Shown piece after piece: positions 8,473 to 17,467 of a stretch of 64,000 nt of DNA. The stretch is taken from positions 248,001-312,000 of the forward strand of contig NZ_QKTU01000002.1 in assembly GCF_003234565.1 (NCBI RefSeq), given 5' to 3'. Each line of letters starts with the position of its first letter. Positions within the stretch are counted from its first letter, which is position 1. Position numbers and translations under genes: made by a program. The notes under the pieces were generated by a model. The model saw nothing but the letters and a program-made list of their open reading frames with translations, was not told the DNA's origin and searched no databases. This stretch comes from Curtobacterium sp. MCBD17_013 (GTDB taxonomy: Bacteria > Actinomycetota > Actinomycetes > Actinomycetales > Microbacteriaceae).

Positions 8473-9702
8473 GTGGGACCTGACGAAGCAACGAGCTGGG
8501 GGCGAGTCGACGAGACCGGGACGGTGTACGTCCGGTACGGCGACGACGAGCGTGCGGTCGGTGAGTACCCCGACGCCGCCCCGGAGGAAGCCCTCGCCTA
8601 CTACGCCCGCAAGTACGCCGACCTCGAGGGTCAGGTGCGGATCGCCGAGCAGCGCGCGCAGCGCGGCGCTTCGGCGTCGGACATCGGCCGGACGGTCGAG
8701 CATCTACGCACGGCGCTCGCCGACGCTCGGGTGGTCGGCGACATCCAGGCCCTCGAGCGGCGCGTGGACGTCCTCGGCGAGCAGGTCGGCTCCCTCGGTC
8801 GTGAGCAGGCCGAACAGGCCGAGCAGGCCCTGACCGACGCGCTGGCGTACCGACGGGGCCTCGTCGAGGAAGCCGAGGCACTGGCGGCGGTGGATCCGGC
8901 ACGGGCGCAGTGGAAGCAGATCACCACGCAGCTCGACGACGTCTTCGCCCGGTGGCAGCGGCACCAGCACGATGGTCCGCGGATCCCGAAGAACGAGGGC
9001 AACGAGCTGTGGAAGCGGTTCCGCACCGCCCGTTCCACCGTCGACCAGCACCGCCGTGCCTTCTACGCCGACCTCGACGCGCAGCACCGCGAGGCACGGT
9101 CCCGCAAGCAGGAGCTCGTCGACCAGGCCGAGGCGCTCGCGACCCGCGGCTCGGACGGCATCCCCGCGTACCGCCAACTGCTCGAGGACTGGAAGCACGC
9201 CGGCCGCGCGGGCAAGCGGTACGACGACGCACTGTGGAGCCGGTTCAAGGCCGCGGGTGACGTCCTCTTCGCGCAGAAGCACGACGAGGTCGCCCGCGAG
9301 TCCGAGGAGTACACGGCGAACCTCGACGCGAAGCTCGCGCTGCTGACCGAGGCCGAGCCCCTGCTGCAGGAGACCGACCGGGTCGCGGCACGCCGACGCC
9401 TGACCGACATCCAGCGCCGGTGGGACGAGATCGGTCGCGTGCCGCGCGACCGCGTCCGCAGTGTCGAGGACCGCATGCGTGCGATCGAGTCGCACGTCCG
9501 CGGGCTCGAGGACGAGCACTGGCGCGAGTCGGACCCCGAGCGCAAGGCCCGGTCCGCCGGGCTCGCGAGCCAGCTCGAGGACGCCATCGGCAAGCTCCAG
9601 GCCGAGCTGAACGACGCCGAGGCCTCGGGTGACACCGCTCGGATCAAGGCCGCGCAGGAGGCCCTGGACGCCAGGAGGATCTGGCTGGACGCACTGGGAT
9701 AG
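8473..9702 (+). CDS. DUF349 domain-containing protein
   Basis: 409 residues from this start. The N-terminal part (WGRVDETGTVYVR) is the conserved opening of the actinobacterial family. It is followed by a long mostly helical, charged region with repeated Trp-containing helical segments typical of DUF349 (RAQWKQITTQL, RRWDEIGRVPRDR). The function is not established; a role in DNA or RNA processes has been suggested for related proteins. A GTG at 8434 is also in frame, but 8473 has a GAGG site at suitable spacing and starts close to the conserved block. It stands alone on the plus strand, convergent with ribF. Confidence 0.88.
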   Translation: MGPDEATSWGRVDETGTVYVRYGDDERAVGEYPDAAPEEALAYYARKYADLEGQVRIAEQRAQRGASASDIGRTVEHLRTALADARVVGDIQALERRVDVLGEQVGSLGREQAEQAEQALTDALAYRRGLVEEAEALAAVDPARAQWKQITTQLDDVFARWQRHQHDGPRIPKNEGNELWKRFRTARSTVDQHRRAFYADLDAQHREARSRKQELVDQAEALATRGSDGIPAYRQLLEDWKHAGRAGKRYDDALWSRFKAAGDVLFAQKHDEVARESEEYTANLDAKLALLTEAEPLLQETDRVAARRRLTDIQRRWDEIGRVPRDRVRSVEDRMRAIESHVRGLEDEHWRESDPERKARSAGLASQLEDAIGKLQAELNDAEASGDTARIKAAQEALDARRIWLDALG

Positions 9703-9778
9703 TGACGTCGTCGGCGACCCGCTCGTCGGACGTGCCCGGGTCGCGCCGCCGGCCGCCGGCCGCTGGTCGCCCCAGCAG

Positions 9779-10732
9779 CTAGTCGACGCCGAGGATCACC
9801 CGGATCTCGCGGTCGTCCTGCCGCATCTGCGCCGCGAGCGCGTCCATGCCGTCGAACGCGACCATGCCGCGCACGTAGGCGACGAACATCACCGTGATGA
9901 CGTCGTCGTACAGGTCGATGTCGACGTCGAGCAGGTGCGCTTCGATCTGCTTCTCGGGGACGCCCTCGAACGTCGGGTTGTTCCCGACGGAGACCGCGGC
10001 CGGGTAGGTCCGGCCCCGATGCAGCACCCGCGCGGCGTACACGCCGTCCGCGGGCACGAACCCCTCGCAGTCGGGATCGAGGTTGGCGGTCGGGTAGCCC
10101 ATCTCGCGCCCGCGCTCGTTGCCGTGCACGACCGTGCTCCGCACGGCGTGGTCGCGGCCGAGCAGCCGCGCGGCCTCCGCGACGCGACCGACGGACAGCA
10201 GCTCGCGGATCCAGGTCGACGAGACGCGCCGTTCCCCCGCGGACCGGCCGTCGTCGACGAGGTCCACGTCATCGATCAACCGGACGGAGAACCCGTGCTG
10301 CTCGCCGAGGCGCCGGAGCAGGTCGACGTCGCCGGCACCGCGGGCGCCGAACCGGAAGTCGCTCCCGACGAGCACGACCCGTGCGTGGAGGGCACCCACG
10401 AGGACGCGCGCGACGAACTCGGCGGCGGGCAGCGACTGCAGGGACTGGTCGAACGGCAGCAAGAGGGTCGCGTCCACCCCGGCCGCCTCGAGCAGCTCGC
10501 GCCGCTGCCGGATGCTCGTGAGCGCCGGTGGCACGTGCCCGGGATCGAGCACCGACAGCGGGTGACGGTCGAAGGTCACGACGGTGGACACGAGGTCGTG
10601 TTCACGCGCGGCGTCCTCGAGCTGCGCGATGACGGCGCGGTGCCCGACGTGGACGCCGTCGAACTTGCCGATCGTGACCGCGCTCGGACCGAAGCCCGCC
10701 GGGACCTCGGCGAGGTCGGCGAAGTACTGCAT
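9779..10732 (-). CDS. ribF: Bifunctional riboflavin kinase/FAD synthetase
   Basis: 317 residues, the usual length. The N-terminal FAD synthetase (FMN adenylyltransferase) domain has IGKFDGVHVGHRAVI and STWIRELLS. The C-terminal riboflavin kinase domain has GNERGREMGYPTANL and the NNPTF segment. It makes FMN and FAD from riboflavin in the cytoplasm. Start: ATG at 10732, 2 nt after the stop of the upstream membrane-protein gene; an in-frame GTG at 10738 would overlap that stop by 4 bp, so coupling is likely either way. Confidence 0.97.
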   Translation of the reverse strand: MQYFADLAEVPAGFGPSAVTIGKFDGVHVGHRAVIAQLEDAAREHDLVSTVVTFDRHPLSVLDPGHVPPALTSIRQRRELLEAAGVDATLLLPFDQSLQSLPAAEFVARVLVGALHARVVLVGSDFRFGARGAGDVDLLRRLGEQHGFSVRLIDDVDLVDDGRSAGERRVSSTWIRELLSVGRVAEAARLLGRDHAVRSTVVHGNERGREMGYPTANLDPDCEGFVPADGVYAARVLHRGRTYPAAVSVGNNPTFEGVPEKQIEAHLLDVDIDLYDDVITVMFVAYVRGMVAFDGMDALAAQMRQDDREIRVILGVD

Positions 10733-10734
10733 CG

Positions 10735-11238
10735 TCACTCCCCCGAGGTCGCGGCGTCGGCACGACCGGCCGCGGCCCGCTCCGCGTCCGGCTCGGGCGC
10801 GACGCGCGACGACGGCGGGTCCGCCGCGATGGCCTGCACAGCGGCGCGGTGGTGGGTCCGCAACCACCACAGCCCGGCGACCGGCAGGACGAGGGGCACC
10901 CAGTAGTACCCGGCTCCGAAGCCCGACCACACGGTGTCGTCGGGGAACAGGGCGTGGTCGAACAGCGACAGGAACCCGATGACGACGACCCCGACCATCT
11001 CGAACCCGATCGTCACCCAAGCGACGCGGTACCAGGTGCGGCCCGGGGCGATGAGCGCGACCATCGCGACGATGTAGACCACGGCGGACAGGGCACTCAA
11101 CGTGTAGGCGAACGGCGCGTGGTGGAACTTCTCGATGATCTGCACGACGCTGCGTCCGGTCGCCGCGAGGGCGAGGATGCCGTAGACGGCGATGAGGACG
11201 CGACCGATGCCGGTCGCGCGAGAGGACTTGGTCGGCAT
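10735..11238 (-). CDS. Four-helix membrane protein of unknown function
   Basis: 167 residues with four hydrophobic segments (about 11-35, 41-66, 70-93, 111-127) and a polar Ala/Pro/Glu-rich cytoplasmic tail. TM1 carries Gly/Arg (ALAATGRS) and TM3 a Glu (FEMVG). It is directly upstream of ribF with essentially no gap, so they are probably co-transcribed. I recognise it only as a conserved actinobacterial membrane protein. A role in riboflavin transport is conceivable from the neighbour but unsupported by any motif. Confidence 0.8.
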   Translation of the reverse strand: MPTKSSRATGIGRVLIAVYGILALAATGRSVVQIIEKFHHAPFAYTLSALSAVVYIVAMVALIAPGRTWYRVAWVTIGFEMVGVVVIGFLSLFDHALFPDDTVWSGFGAGYYWVPLVLPVAGLWWLRTHHRAAVQAIAADPPSSRVAPEPDAERAAAGRADAATSGE

Positions 11239-11288
11239 CGCCCCGATTCTAGCGGCCGGGAGGCGCGGCTCGGTCTGGCGCCGACCGG

Positions 11289-11654
11289 TCACGCCTGGGC
11301 GAACCAGATCTGGGACATCCGGTAGACCATGACCGCGACGGTGAAGGCTCCCGCTCCGAGCACCACGGTGCTCCACCGGGTGCGGTCGATGAGGGCCCAG
11401 ACGATCGCCGCAGGTGGGACGAGCAGCACCGACACCGCGTACACCCCGAACTCGAGCGCGTTTCCCCTCGGCGGGTTGCCCACCGCGGGTTGCACGATCG
11501 CGACGACACCCTGGGCGATGAGCAGGAGCTCGATGAGCACGAGCGCGCCGACGGTCGGGTCGTTCGGCTTCCAACCGATCAGGCCGACCACGACACAGAA
11601 GAGGCCGGTGAGGGCCGCGAAGCCGACCTGGACCCAGGTGAACCAGTCGATCAT
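11289..11654 (-). CDS. Small four-helix membrane protein of unknown function
   Basis: 121 residues, almost entirely four membrane segments joined by short loops (WKPNDP, GNPPRGN, DRTRW). Its ATG overlaps the truB stop by 4 bp, so it is translationally coupled to truB. No motif suggests a function. The loop Arg and Asp residues are the only charged positions of note. Confidence 0.82.
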   Translation of the reverse strand: MIDWFTWVQVGFAALTGLFCVVVGLIGWKPNDPTVGALVLIELLLIAQGVVAIVQPAVGNPPRGNALEFGVYAVSVLLVPPAAIVWALIDRTRWSTVVLGAGAFTVAVMVYRMSQIWFAQA

Positions 11655-12586
11655 GCGTCCGCTCCTGTCGGGAAGTTCGTGATGACCCGCAGCGCGCCAC
11701 GTCGGACGGACACGAGTCCGACGAGGCGGTCGTCCGCCGCGGCGACGGCCGCGACCGGACCGTCGGTGTCGGCCAGGTCGGTCGGCACCCGTTTGCCGTC
11801 GCTGAGGTCCCGTGCCGCTGCGGAGTCGAGCACGACCTCCCGGAACAGGACGCGGGCGACGTCCGCCGGACGGCGCAGCCGGGCCCGGACGTCGACGTCG
11901 TCGTCCTCGAGCACGACGGCGTCGGCGACGGCGAACGGTCCGATCCGGGTCCTGCGCAGTGCGGTGAGGTGGCCGCCGGTCTCGAGGGCCACCGCGACGT
12001 CACGGGCGAGGGCGCGGACGTATGTGCCGGAGGAACACTCGACGTCGACGTCGAGGTCGACGACCGGGGTCTCCACGCCCTCCACGGCCACGACCAGGTC
12101 ACGCCGGGCCAGGACGTCGAAGCGCGCCACCGTCACACGTCGCGGTTCCAGCTCGACGGTCTCGCCCGCGCGCACCCGGGCGTACGCCCGTCGGCCGTCG
12201 ACCTTGATGGCGCTGACCGTGCTCGGCACCTGCTCGATGGTCCCCCGCTGCGCGCCCACGGCCTCCTCGAGCCGGACGTCGTCGAGCGCGTCCGGGAGCA
12301 GTCCGGGGGACGCGACCACGGCACCGTCGGCGTCGTCGGAGTCGGTCGCGACACCGAGCCGGATCGTCGCGGTGTACCGCTTGTCGAGGCCGACCAGGTG
12401 CGTCAGCAGACGCGTCGACGGCCCGACACCGAGGACGAGCAGACCCGTCGCCATCGGGTCGAGGGTCCCGGCGTGCCCGATCTTGCGGATGCCGAAGCGT
12501 CGGCGCGCGATCGAGACCGACCGGTGGCTGGAGATGCCGCCCGGCTTGTCGACGAGGAGGATCCCGTTGGGGGCCGGTTCGAGCAC
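11651..12586 (-). CDS. truB: tRNA pseudouridine(55) synthase
   Basis: 311 residues. TruB makes pseudouridine-55 in the T-loop of tRNAs. GILLVDKPGGISSH opens the protein. HAGTLDPMATGLLVLGVG contains the catalytic Asp region, and YTATIRLGVATDSDDADG follows. A PUA-like C-terminus is present. It belongs to the nusA-ylxR-infB-rbfA-truB group, although here mutY (plus strand) and a small gene lie between rbfA and truB. Confidence 0.97.
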   Translation of the reverse strand: MLEPAPNGILLVDKPGGISSHRSVSIARRRFGIRKIGHAGTLDPMATGLLVLGVGPSTRLLTHLVGLDKRYTATIRLGVATDSDDADGAVVASPGLLPDALDDVRLEEAVGAQRGTIEQVPSTVSAIKVDGRRAYARVRAGETVELEPRRVTVARFDVLARRDLVVAVEGVETPVVDLDVDVECSSGTYVRALARDVAVALETGGHLTALRRTRIGPFAVADAVVLEDDDVDVRARLRRPADVARVLFREVVLDSAAARDLSDGKRVPTDLADTDGPVAAVAAADDRLVGLVSVRRGALRVITNFPTGADA

Positions 12587-12640
12587 CGGGAAAGGGTAGC
12601 AGCGCCGGCGCTCAGCCGACGTCGCGCGGGTCGCCTCCGG

Positions 12641-13117
12641 CTAGCACGCGTCCGCCCAGTTCCGCCGCGGGTGCTCGGGGTCCGTCACGTCGAGGACGGC
12701 CGACGCAGCACCCTTCGGGTCGTCCTGACGGACGTACGTGGTGAACGGGTCCTCGGCGCGCGGCTCGGACCGATCGTCGCGCTCGACCCACAGGGACCAG
12801 CGCCAGAGGGACCGCACGGAGCGCGACAGCAGACGCTTCCCCGTGACGACGAGGATCCCGGGGTCGGTGCCGATCGTCCGGAAGGGATCGACGACCTCGG
12901 CTCGGAGGCCATCGGCATCCGTCGAGGACGCCGCGGCGTGCATGGCCTTGACCCCCTGCTGCTCGAGTGCCGCGACGAGGCCCGCTGCGACGCGCTCCAG
13001 GTCGACGCCCGGCCCGCCGTCGACCGCGATCACCGTCCGAGCGGCGCCCGCGTTGTGCGCGACCTCCGTCGCGATCGCCTGCATGGTGTCGGTCTCCTGC
13101 GGTGCCCATCGTGCCAT
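12641..13117 (-). CDS. Degenerate uridine-kinase-like protein
   Basis: 158 residues. The layout resembles short P-loop uridine kinases of actinobacteria: an N-terminal beta strand leading to a loop (TVIAVDGGPGVDLERVAAGL), a Val/Asp-rich middle, an Arg-rich lid-like region and a C-terminal YVRQDDPKGAASAVLDVTD similar to the YxxxxxPxxxADVVVDNTD ending of that family. The P-loop is abnormal: where GxxGxGKS/T is expected the sequence is GGPGVDLE, with no Lys-Ser/Thr. Phosphoryl transfer is therefore doubtful. The start at 13117 has a GGAG site. It is divergent from mutY, with only 22 bp between the two start codons. Confidence 0.7.
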   Translation of the reverse strand: MARWAPQETDTMQAIATEVAHNAGAARTVIAVDGGPGVDLERVAAGLVAALEQQGVKAMHAAASSTDADGLRAEVVDPFRTIGTDPGILVVTGKRLLSRSVRSLWRWSLWVERDDRSEPRAEDPFTTYVRQDDPKGAASAVLDVTDPEHPRRNWADAC

Positions 13118-13127
13118 CGCTCCACCG

Positions 13128-13133
13128 TAGGCT
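13128..13133 (+). promoter_or_regulatory. -10 element of a probable leaderless mutY transcript
   Basis: TAGGCT ends 6 nt before the mutY GTG at 13140. The 22-bp gap between the divergent starts leaves no room for a ribosome binding site in addition. Confidence 0.4.
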
Positions 13134-13139
13134 CTCCTG

Positions 13140-14090
13140 GTGGTCCCCGTTCCGCGCCCCGAGCACCCCTCGGACGTCTCCCCAGACGTCGCCGCCCGGG
13201 AGGCCCGACCCGGCCCCGACATCGCGACCCCGCTCATCGCGTGGTTCCGCCAGCACGGCCGCGACCTCCCGTGGCGACGACCCGGGTTCCCCGCCTGGGG
13301 CACGATGGTGAGCGAGATCATGCTCCAGCAGACACAGGTCGCACGGGTCGTCCCACGGCTCGAGGCGTGGCTCGCGCGCTGGCCGACGCCAGCCGCCCTC
13401 GCCGCCGACCCGCCGTCCGAGGCGGTCCGTGCCTGGGACCGGCTGGGCTACCCGCGACGCGCGCTCGCGCTGCACGCCGCGGCGACCGCCATCGTCGACC
13501 GACACGAGGGCGTCGTCCCATCGGACGTCGACGCCCTCCTCGCGCTCCCCGGCATCGGCGACTACACGGCGCGGGCGATCGCGGTGTTCGCCTTCGGGCT
13601 GCGCCACCCGGTCGTCGACGTCAACGTCCGCCGGGTCCTCGCCCGGGCGCTGCTCGGGCAGGCCGAGCCGGGGCCGGCGAACGCTCGACGTGACCTGCCG
13701 CTGATGGCTGCGGTGCTGCCTCCCGATCTCGAGGACGCGGCTGCGACGAACGCGGCGGTCATGGAGCTCGGCGCGCTCGTGTGCGTCGCGAAGCGGCCCG
13801 CATGCGACGTGTGCCCGATCTCCGATCGATGCCGGTGGCGCGCGCAGGGGCACCCCGCGCACGACGGCCCGCGGGCGCCCCGGCAGTCGCGGTTCGCCGG
13901 GAGCGACCGACAGGTCCGCGGGCTGATCATGGCCGAACTCCGGGCCAGCGACGTCCCGGTGACCCTGGACGAGATCGCGATGGTGTGGCCCGACGCCGAG
14001 CAGCGCGACCGCGCGCTCCGATCGCTGGTGCGGGACGGGCTCGCCGTCGGGTCCGACGCCGTCGGCTACTCGCTGCCCGGGTCCGCCTGA
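13140..14090 (+). CDS. mutY: A/G-specific adenine glycosylase
   Basis: 316 residues. MutY removes adenine mispaired with 8-oxoguanine. It has the helix-hairpin-helix region (LLALPGIGDYTARAIAVFAFG) with catalytic Asp in VVDVNVRRVLAR. MLQQTQVARVV is also present. The iron-sulphur cluster Cys pattern CX6CX2CX5C is intact. The C-terminal region after the cluster is about 80 residues, shorter than the full NUDIX-like domain of E. coli MutY, so 8-oxoG recognition may be reduced or differently built. The GTG at 13140 is the only start before the catalytic core. Its 3' end overlaps rbfA tail to tail by 25 bp. Confidence 0.95.
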   Translation: MVPVPRPEHPSDVSPDVAAREARPGPDIATPLIAWFRQHGRDLPWRRPGFPAWGTMVSEIMLQQTQVARVVPRLEAWLARWPTPAALAADPPSEAVRAWDRLGYPRRALALHAAATAIVDRHEGVVPSDVDALLALPGIGDYTARAIAVFAFGLRHPVVDVNVRRVLARALLGQAEPGPANARRDLPLMAAVLPPDLEDAAATNAAVMELGALVCVAKRPACDVCPISDRCRWRAQGHPAHDGPRAPRQSRFAGSDRQVRGLIMAELRASDVPVTLDEIAMVWPDAEQRDRALRSLVRDGLAVGSDAVGYSLPGSA

Positions 14091-14545
14091 CGGGTGACGA
14101 CGTCGGCCGAGTCCTCGTCGTCGTCCTCGTCGTCGTGTCGGTACGGGTCGGCGTCGCCCGCGTAGGACGCGGCGGACGCCTGTGCCCGCGCCGCGGCGTC
14201 GCGGTCACGCGCCTCGGCGAGCAACGCGTCGATGTGCGCAGCGTTCTCCGGCACGGCGTCGGCGATGAACTCGAGGGTCGGGGTCAGCCGAGCGGTGATG
14301 TTCTTGCCGACCTCGCTGCGGAGCATGCCGGTCGCGGACTTCAGCGCCGCCGCGGTGTCCTGCCGCTCCTCGTCCGAGCCGTACACGGTGTAGAAGACGG
14401 ACGCGTGCTGCAGGTCGCCGGTCACCTGGACGTCCGTGATCGTGACGAATCCGAGACGCGGGTCACGGATGCCCTTGTCCAGCCGCCTGGCGACGATCTC
14501 CTGGATGCGGTCCGCCATCTTGCGGGCGCGCTGTGGGTCGGCCAT
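14066..14545 (-). CDS. rbfA: 30S ribosome-binding factor A
   Basis: 159 residues. RbfA binds the 30S subunit and helps 16S 5'-end maturation and cold adaptation. The KH-like core is clear: ARRLDKGIRDPRLGFVTITD and HIDALL near the end. An extra C-terminal tail of about 35 residues is strongly acidic (HDDEDDDEDSAD) and disordered. It follows infB after an 87-bp spacer containing a long stem-loop. Confidence 0.96.
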   Translation of the reverse strand: MADPQRARKMADRIQEIVARRLDKGIRDPRLGFVTITDVQVTGDLQHASVFYTVYGSDEERQDTAAALKSATGMLRSEVGKNITARLTPTLEFIADAVPENAAHIDALLAEARDRDAAARAQASAASYAGDADPYRHDDEDDDEDSADVVTRQADPGSE

Positions 14546-14573
14546 GGGGTCCTCCTGGTGGTGTGGGAACGAG

Positions 14574-14620
14574 GGCGGGGCCCCGCCGGGACGCGGTGTG
14601 CGTCCCGGCGCGGCCCCGCC
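14574..14620 (-). terminator. 21-bp stem-loop between infB and rbfA
   Basis: Arms 14574-14594 and 14600-14620 pair over 21 bp with a single mismatch around a 5-nt loop. It is 12 bp after the infB stop and about 28 bp before the rbfA start. No T-run follows on the minus strand, so it may be a partial terminator or an mRNA processing or stability element rather than a full stop. Confidence 0.6.
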
Positions 14621-14632
14621 GGACGAGCGGAC

Positions 14633-17395
14633 TCAGCCGCGCGGCTTCTCGACCATCTCGATGGTCTCGATCTCGTCGCCGATCTGGATGTCGTTGTACT
14701 TGCCGAGACCGACGCCCGCCTCGAAGTCCGTCCGGACCTCGGTGACGTCGTCCTTGAACCGGCGCAGCGACTCGATGGCGAGACCGTCGGCGAGCACGAC
14801 GCCGTCACGGATGACGCGCGCCTTGGCGTTGCGCGTGATCGTGCCGGACCGGACCACCACACCGGCGATGTTGCCGAACTTCGACGAACGGAACACCTCG
14901 CGGATCTCCGCCACACCCGACTGGACCTCTTCGAACTCGGGCTTGAGCATGCCCCGCAGGGACTGCTCGATGTCCTCGAGTGCCGAGTAGATGACCGAGT
15001 AGAAGCGGATGTCCACACCCTCGCGAGCGGCACGTTCCCGTGCCTTCGTGTCGGGGCGGACGTTGAACCCGATGATGATCGCGTTGTCGACCGTCGCGAG
15101 GTTGACGTCCGACTCCGTGACCGCACCGACACCGCGGTGGATGATCCGGAGCTGGACGCTCTCGTCGACCTCGATCTTGAGCAGCGACTCCTCGAGCGCC
15201 TCGACGGCACCGGAGACGTCACCCTTGATGATGAGGTTGAGCGCGTCGACCTTGCCCTCTTCGAGTGCACGGGTGAAGTCCTCGAGCGAGATGCGCTTGC
15301 GGGCCTTGGCCAGCTGGGCGTTGCGCTCGACGGCCTCGCGCTTCTCGGCGATCTGGCGGGCCGTGCGGTCCTCCTCCGTCACCAGGAAGGTGTCACCGGC
15401 ACGCGGCACGCTCGACAGACCCTGCACCTGCACGGGACGACTCGGCGTCGCGGCCTCGACCGCGTTGCCGTTCTCGTCCATCATCGCGCGGACGCGGCCG
15501 TAGGCGGTGCCCGCGACGATCGCGTCGCCGACGTGCAGCGTCCCGGACTGGATGAGCACGGTCGCGACCGCACCGCGTCCCTTGTCGAGACGCGCCTCGA
15601 TGGCGACACCGCGGGCGTCCTTGTCGGGGTTGGCACGGAGATCGAGTCCCGCGTCGGCCGTGAGCAGCACGGCCTCGAGCAGGGCGTCGATGTTCGTGTT
15701 GTTCCGCGCGGACACGTCGACGAACATGACGTCGCCGCCGTACTCCTCGGCCACGAGCCCGTACTCGGTGAGCTGCTGGCGGACCTTGGCGGGGTTCGCG
15801 CCTTCCTTGTCGATCTTGTTCACCGCGACCACGATCGGGACGTTCGCCGCCTGCGCGTGGTTCAGGGCCTCGACCGTCTGCGGCATGATGCCGTCGTCGG
15901 CCGCGACCACGAGGATCGCGATGTCCGTCACCTGGGCACCACGGGCACGCATGGCGGTGAACGCCTCGTGACCCGGGGTGTCGATGAACGTGATCGGGCG
16001 CTCGATGCCCTCGTGCTCGGAGATGACCTGGTACGCACCGATGTGCTGCGTGATGCCGCCGGCCTCACCCGCGACGACGTTCGCGTTCCGGATCGCGTCG
16101 AGCAGGCGGGTCTTGCCGTGGTCGACGTGACCCATGACCGTGACGACCGGCGGACGGGCGACGAGGACCGAGTCGTCCTCGTCGTCGAGCTCGGCGTCGA
16201 GGTCGATGTCGAAGCCCTCCAGGAGCTCCTTGTCCTCGTCCTCCGGGGAGACGATCTGGATCTTGTAACCGAGCTCCTCGCCGAGGACCTCGAAGGTCGC
16301 CTCGTCCAGCGACTCAGTCGCGGTCGCCATCTCACCGAGGTGGAACAGCACCGTCACGAGGTTGCCGGGGCTCGCGTCGATCTTGTCCGCGAAGTCCGAG
16401 ATGCTCGCACCACGACGCAGCCGGACGACCGTGTTGCCGTCACCGCGCGGGACCTGCACGCCGCCGATCGACGGCGCCTGCCGCATCTCGTACTCGGCGC
16501 GCTTCGTCCGCTTCGACTTGCGAGCGCGGCTCTTGCCGCCACCACGACCGAACGCACCAGCGGTGCCACCACCCGGACCACGGCCACGACCGCCACCGCC
16601 GGCCGGACGCGCGGGTCCGAAGCCAGGGCGTTGGAATCCGCCACCGGCACCGGCTCCCGCACCACCGGGACGCTGGAAGCCACCGCCCTGGCCGCCACGG
16701 CCGGGCCCACCCGGACGCTGGCCGAAGCCGTTCGGACGCGCACCCTGACCGGGCCCACCCGGACGCGGAGCACCGGGCCGGGGAGCGCCCGGACGCGGCG
16801 GCTGCGGACGCGGGATGCCACCCGTACCGCCACCCGGACGCGGCATGCCCTGGTTCTGCGAGAACGGGTTGTTGCCGGGGCGGGGCGGACGCGAGCCCAT
16901 GCCCTGACTCGACGAGTAGGGGTTGTTGCCCGGGCGCGCGCCGCCCGGCTTCGGGCCGGGGCGTGCGGCGCCCGGCTTCGGCGCCGTCGACGATGCGGCA
17001 CCGTCGACCTTGTCGGCCTGGTTCTTCTGCGCCTGGGCCTTCTGGGCGGCCTCGGCCTGCGCCTGCCGCTCGGCCACCGACATGGGGGCGGCCGGACGCG
17101 GCGCGTCGTTCACCGAGGGCTGCTCCGCTTCGACGGGCGCGGCGGGCGCGGGTGCCGGTGCAGCGGGGCGCGGTGCCTGCGGGCGCGGCGCGGCCTTCGG
17201 TGCCGCCGGCTTGGTCGCCGACGACGACGTCGCGCCGGATGCCTCGAGCGCCGCGCGGAGCTTGCGGGCGACGGGCGGCTCAATGCTCGAGCTCGGGCCC
17301 TTGACGAACTCGCCGAGCTCCTTGAGCTTCTCGAGCGCGGTCTTGCTGTCGACACCGAGCTCGCTGGCGATCTCGTGTACGCGTGGTTTTGCCAC
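14633..17395 (-). CDS. infB: Translation initiation factor IF-2
   Basis: 920 residues. IF-2 is the GTPase that brings fMet-tRNA to the 30S subunit and drives subunit joining. Order: IF2 N-terminal domain ([19 protein letters not shown]), a 300-residue disordered linker very rich in Gly, Pro, Arg and Ala, a second N domain, the G domain ([17 protein letters not shown]), then domains II-IV. The start at GTG 17395 follows AAGGAG with 5-nt spacing; an in-frame start 42 bp upstream would lie inside the leader hairpins. It sits downstream of nusA and ylxR, and a possible RNA switch overlaps its ribosome binding site. Confidence 0.97.
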   Translation of the reverse strand: MAKPRVHEIASELGVDSKTALEKLKELGEFVKGPSSSIEPPVARKLRAALEASGATSSSATKPAAPKAAPRPQAPRPAAPAPAPAAPVEAEQPSVNDAPRPAAPMSVAERQAQAEAAQKAQAQKNQADKVDGAASSTAPKPGAARPGPKPGGARPGNNPYSSSQGMGSRPPRPGNNPFSQNQGMPRPGGGTGGIPRPQPPRPGAPRPGAPRPGGPGQGARPNGFGQRPGGPGRGGQGGGFQRPGGAGAGAGGGFQRPGFGPARPAGGGGRGRGPGGGTAGAFGRGGGKSRARKSKRTKRAEYEMRQAPSIGGVQVPRGDGNTVVRLRRGASISDFADKIDASPGNLVTVLFHLGEMATATESLDEATFEVLGEELGYKIQIVSPEDEDKELLEGFDIDLDAELDDEDDSVLVARPPVVTVMGHVDHGKTRLLDAIRNANVVAGEAGGITQHIGAYQVISEHEGIERPITFIDTPGHEAFTAMRARGAQVTDIAILVVAADDGIMPQTVEALNHAQAANVPIVVAVNKIDKEGANPAKVRQQLTEYGLVAEEYGGDVMFVDVSARNNTNIDALLEAVLLTADAGLDLRANPDKDARGVAIEARLDKGRGAVATVLIQSGTLHVGDAIVAGTAYGRVRAMMDENGNAVEAATPSRPVQVQGLSSVPRAGDTFLVTEEDRTARQIAEKREAVERNAQLAKARKRISLEDFTRALEEGKVDALNLIIKGDVSGAVEALEESLLKIEVDESVQLRIIHRGVGAVTESDVNLATVDNAIIIGFNVRPDTKARERAAREGVDIRFYSVIYSALEDIEQSLRGMLKPEFEEVQSGVAEIREVFRSSKFGNIAGVVVRSGTITRNAKARVIRDGVVLADGLAIESLRRFKDDVTEVRTDFEAGVGLGKYNDIQIGDEIETIEMVEKPRG

Positions 17396-17401
17396 TGTTC
17401 T

Positions 17402-17433
17402 CCTTCTCGGGTCCCACCCGAGAAGGGTGGGAC
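17402..17433 (-). promoter_or_regulatory. Two alternative hairpins covering the infB ribosome binding site
   Basis: Stem B pairs 17402-17412 with 17416-17426 (11 bp, perfect, 3-nt loop). Stem A pairs 17411-17419 with 17425-17433 (9 bp, perfect, 5-nt loop). They share bases, so only one can form. The infB site AAGGAG is at 17400-17405 on the minus strand; stem B ties up four of its bases and stem A leaves it free. In the transcript, A is made first. This has the layout of an initiation switch, but its function is inferred. Confidence 0.6.
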
Positions 17434-17467
17434 TCACTGAGTGATGGGTCTCATTTCGAGCCGCTCA

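Noticed and set aside
10733-12102. An extended 455-codon frame that joins truB antisense-frame sequence to the ribF-adjacent membrane protein
   Set aside because: Only the part from ATG 11238 has membrane-protein character; the upstream part is an off-frame shadow of truB.
13781-17440. A 1219-codon plus-strand open frame over rbfA and infB
   Set aside because: Antisense to two certain genes; Arg/Asp/Val-rich without structure.
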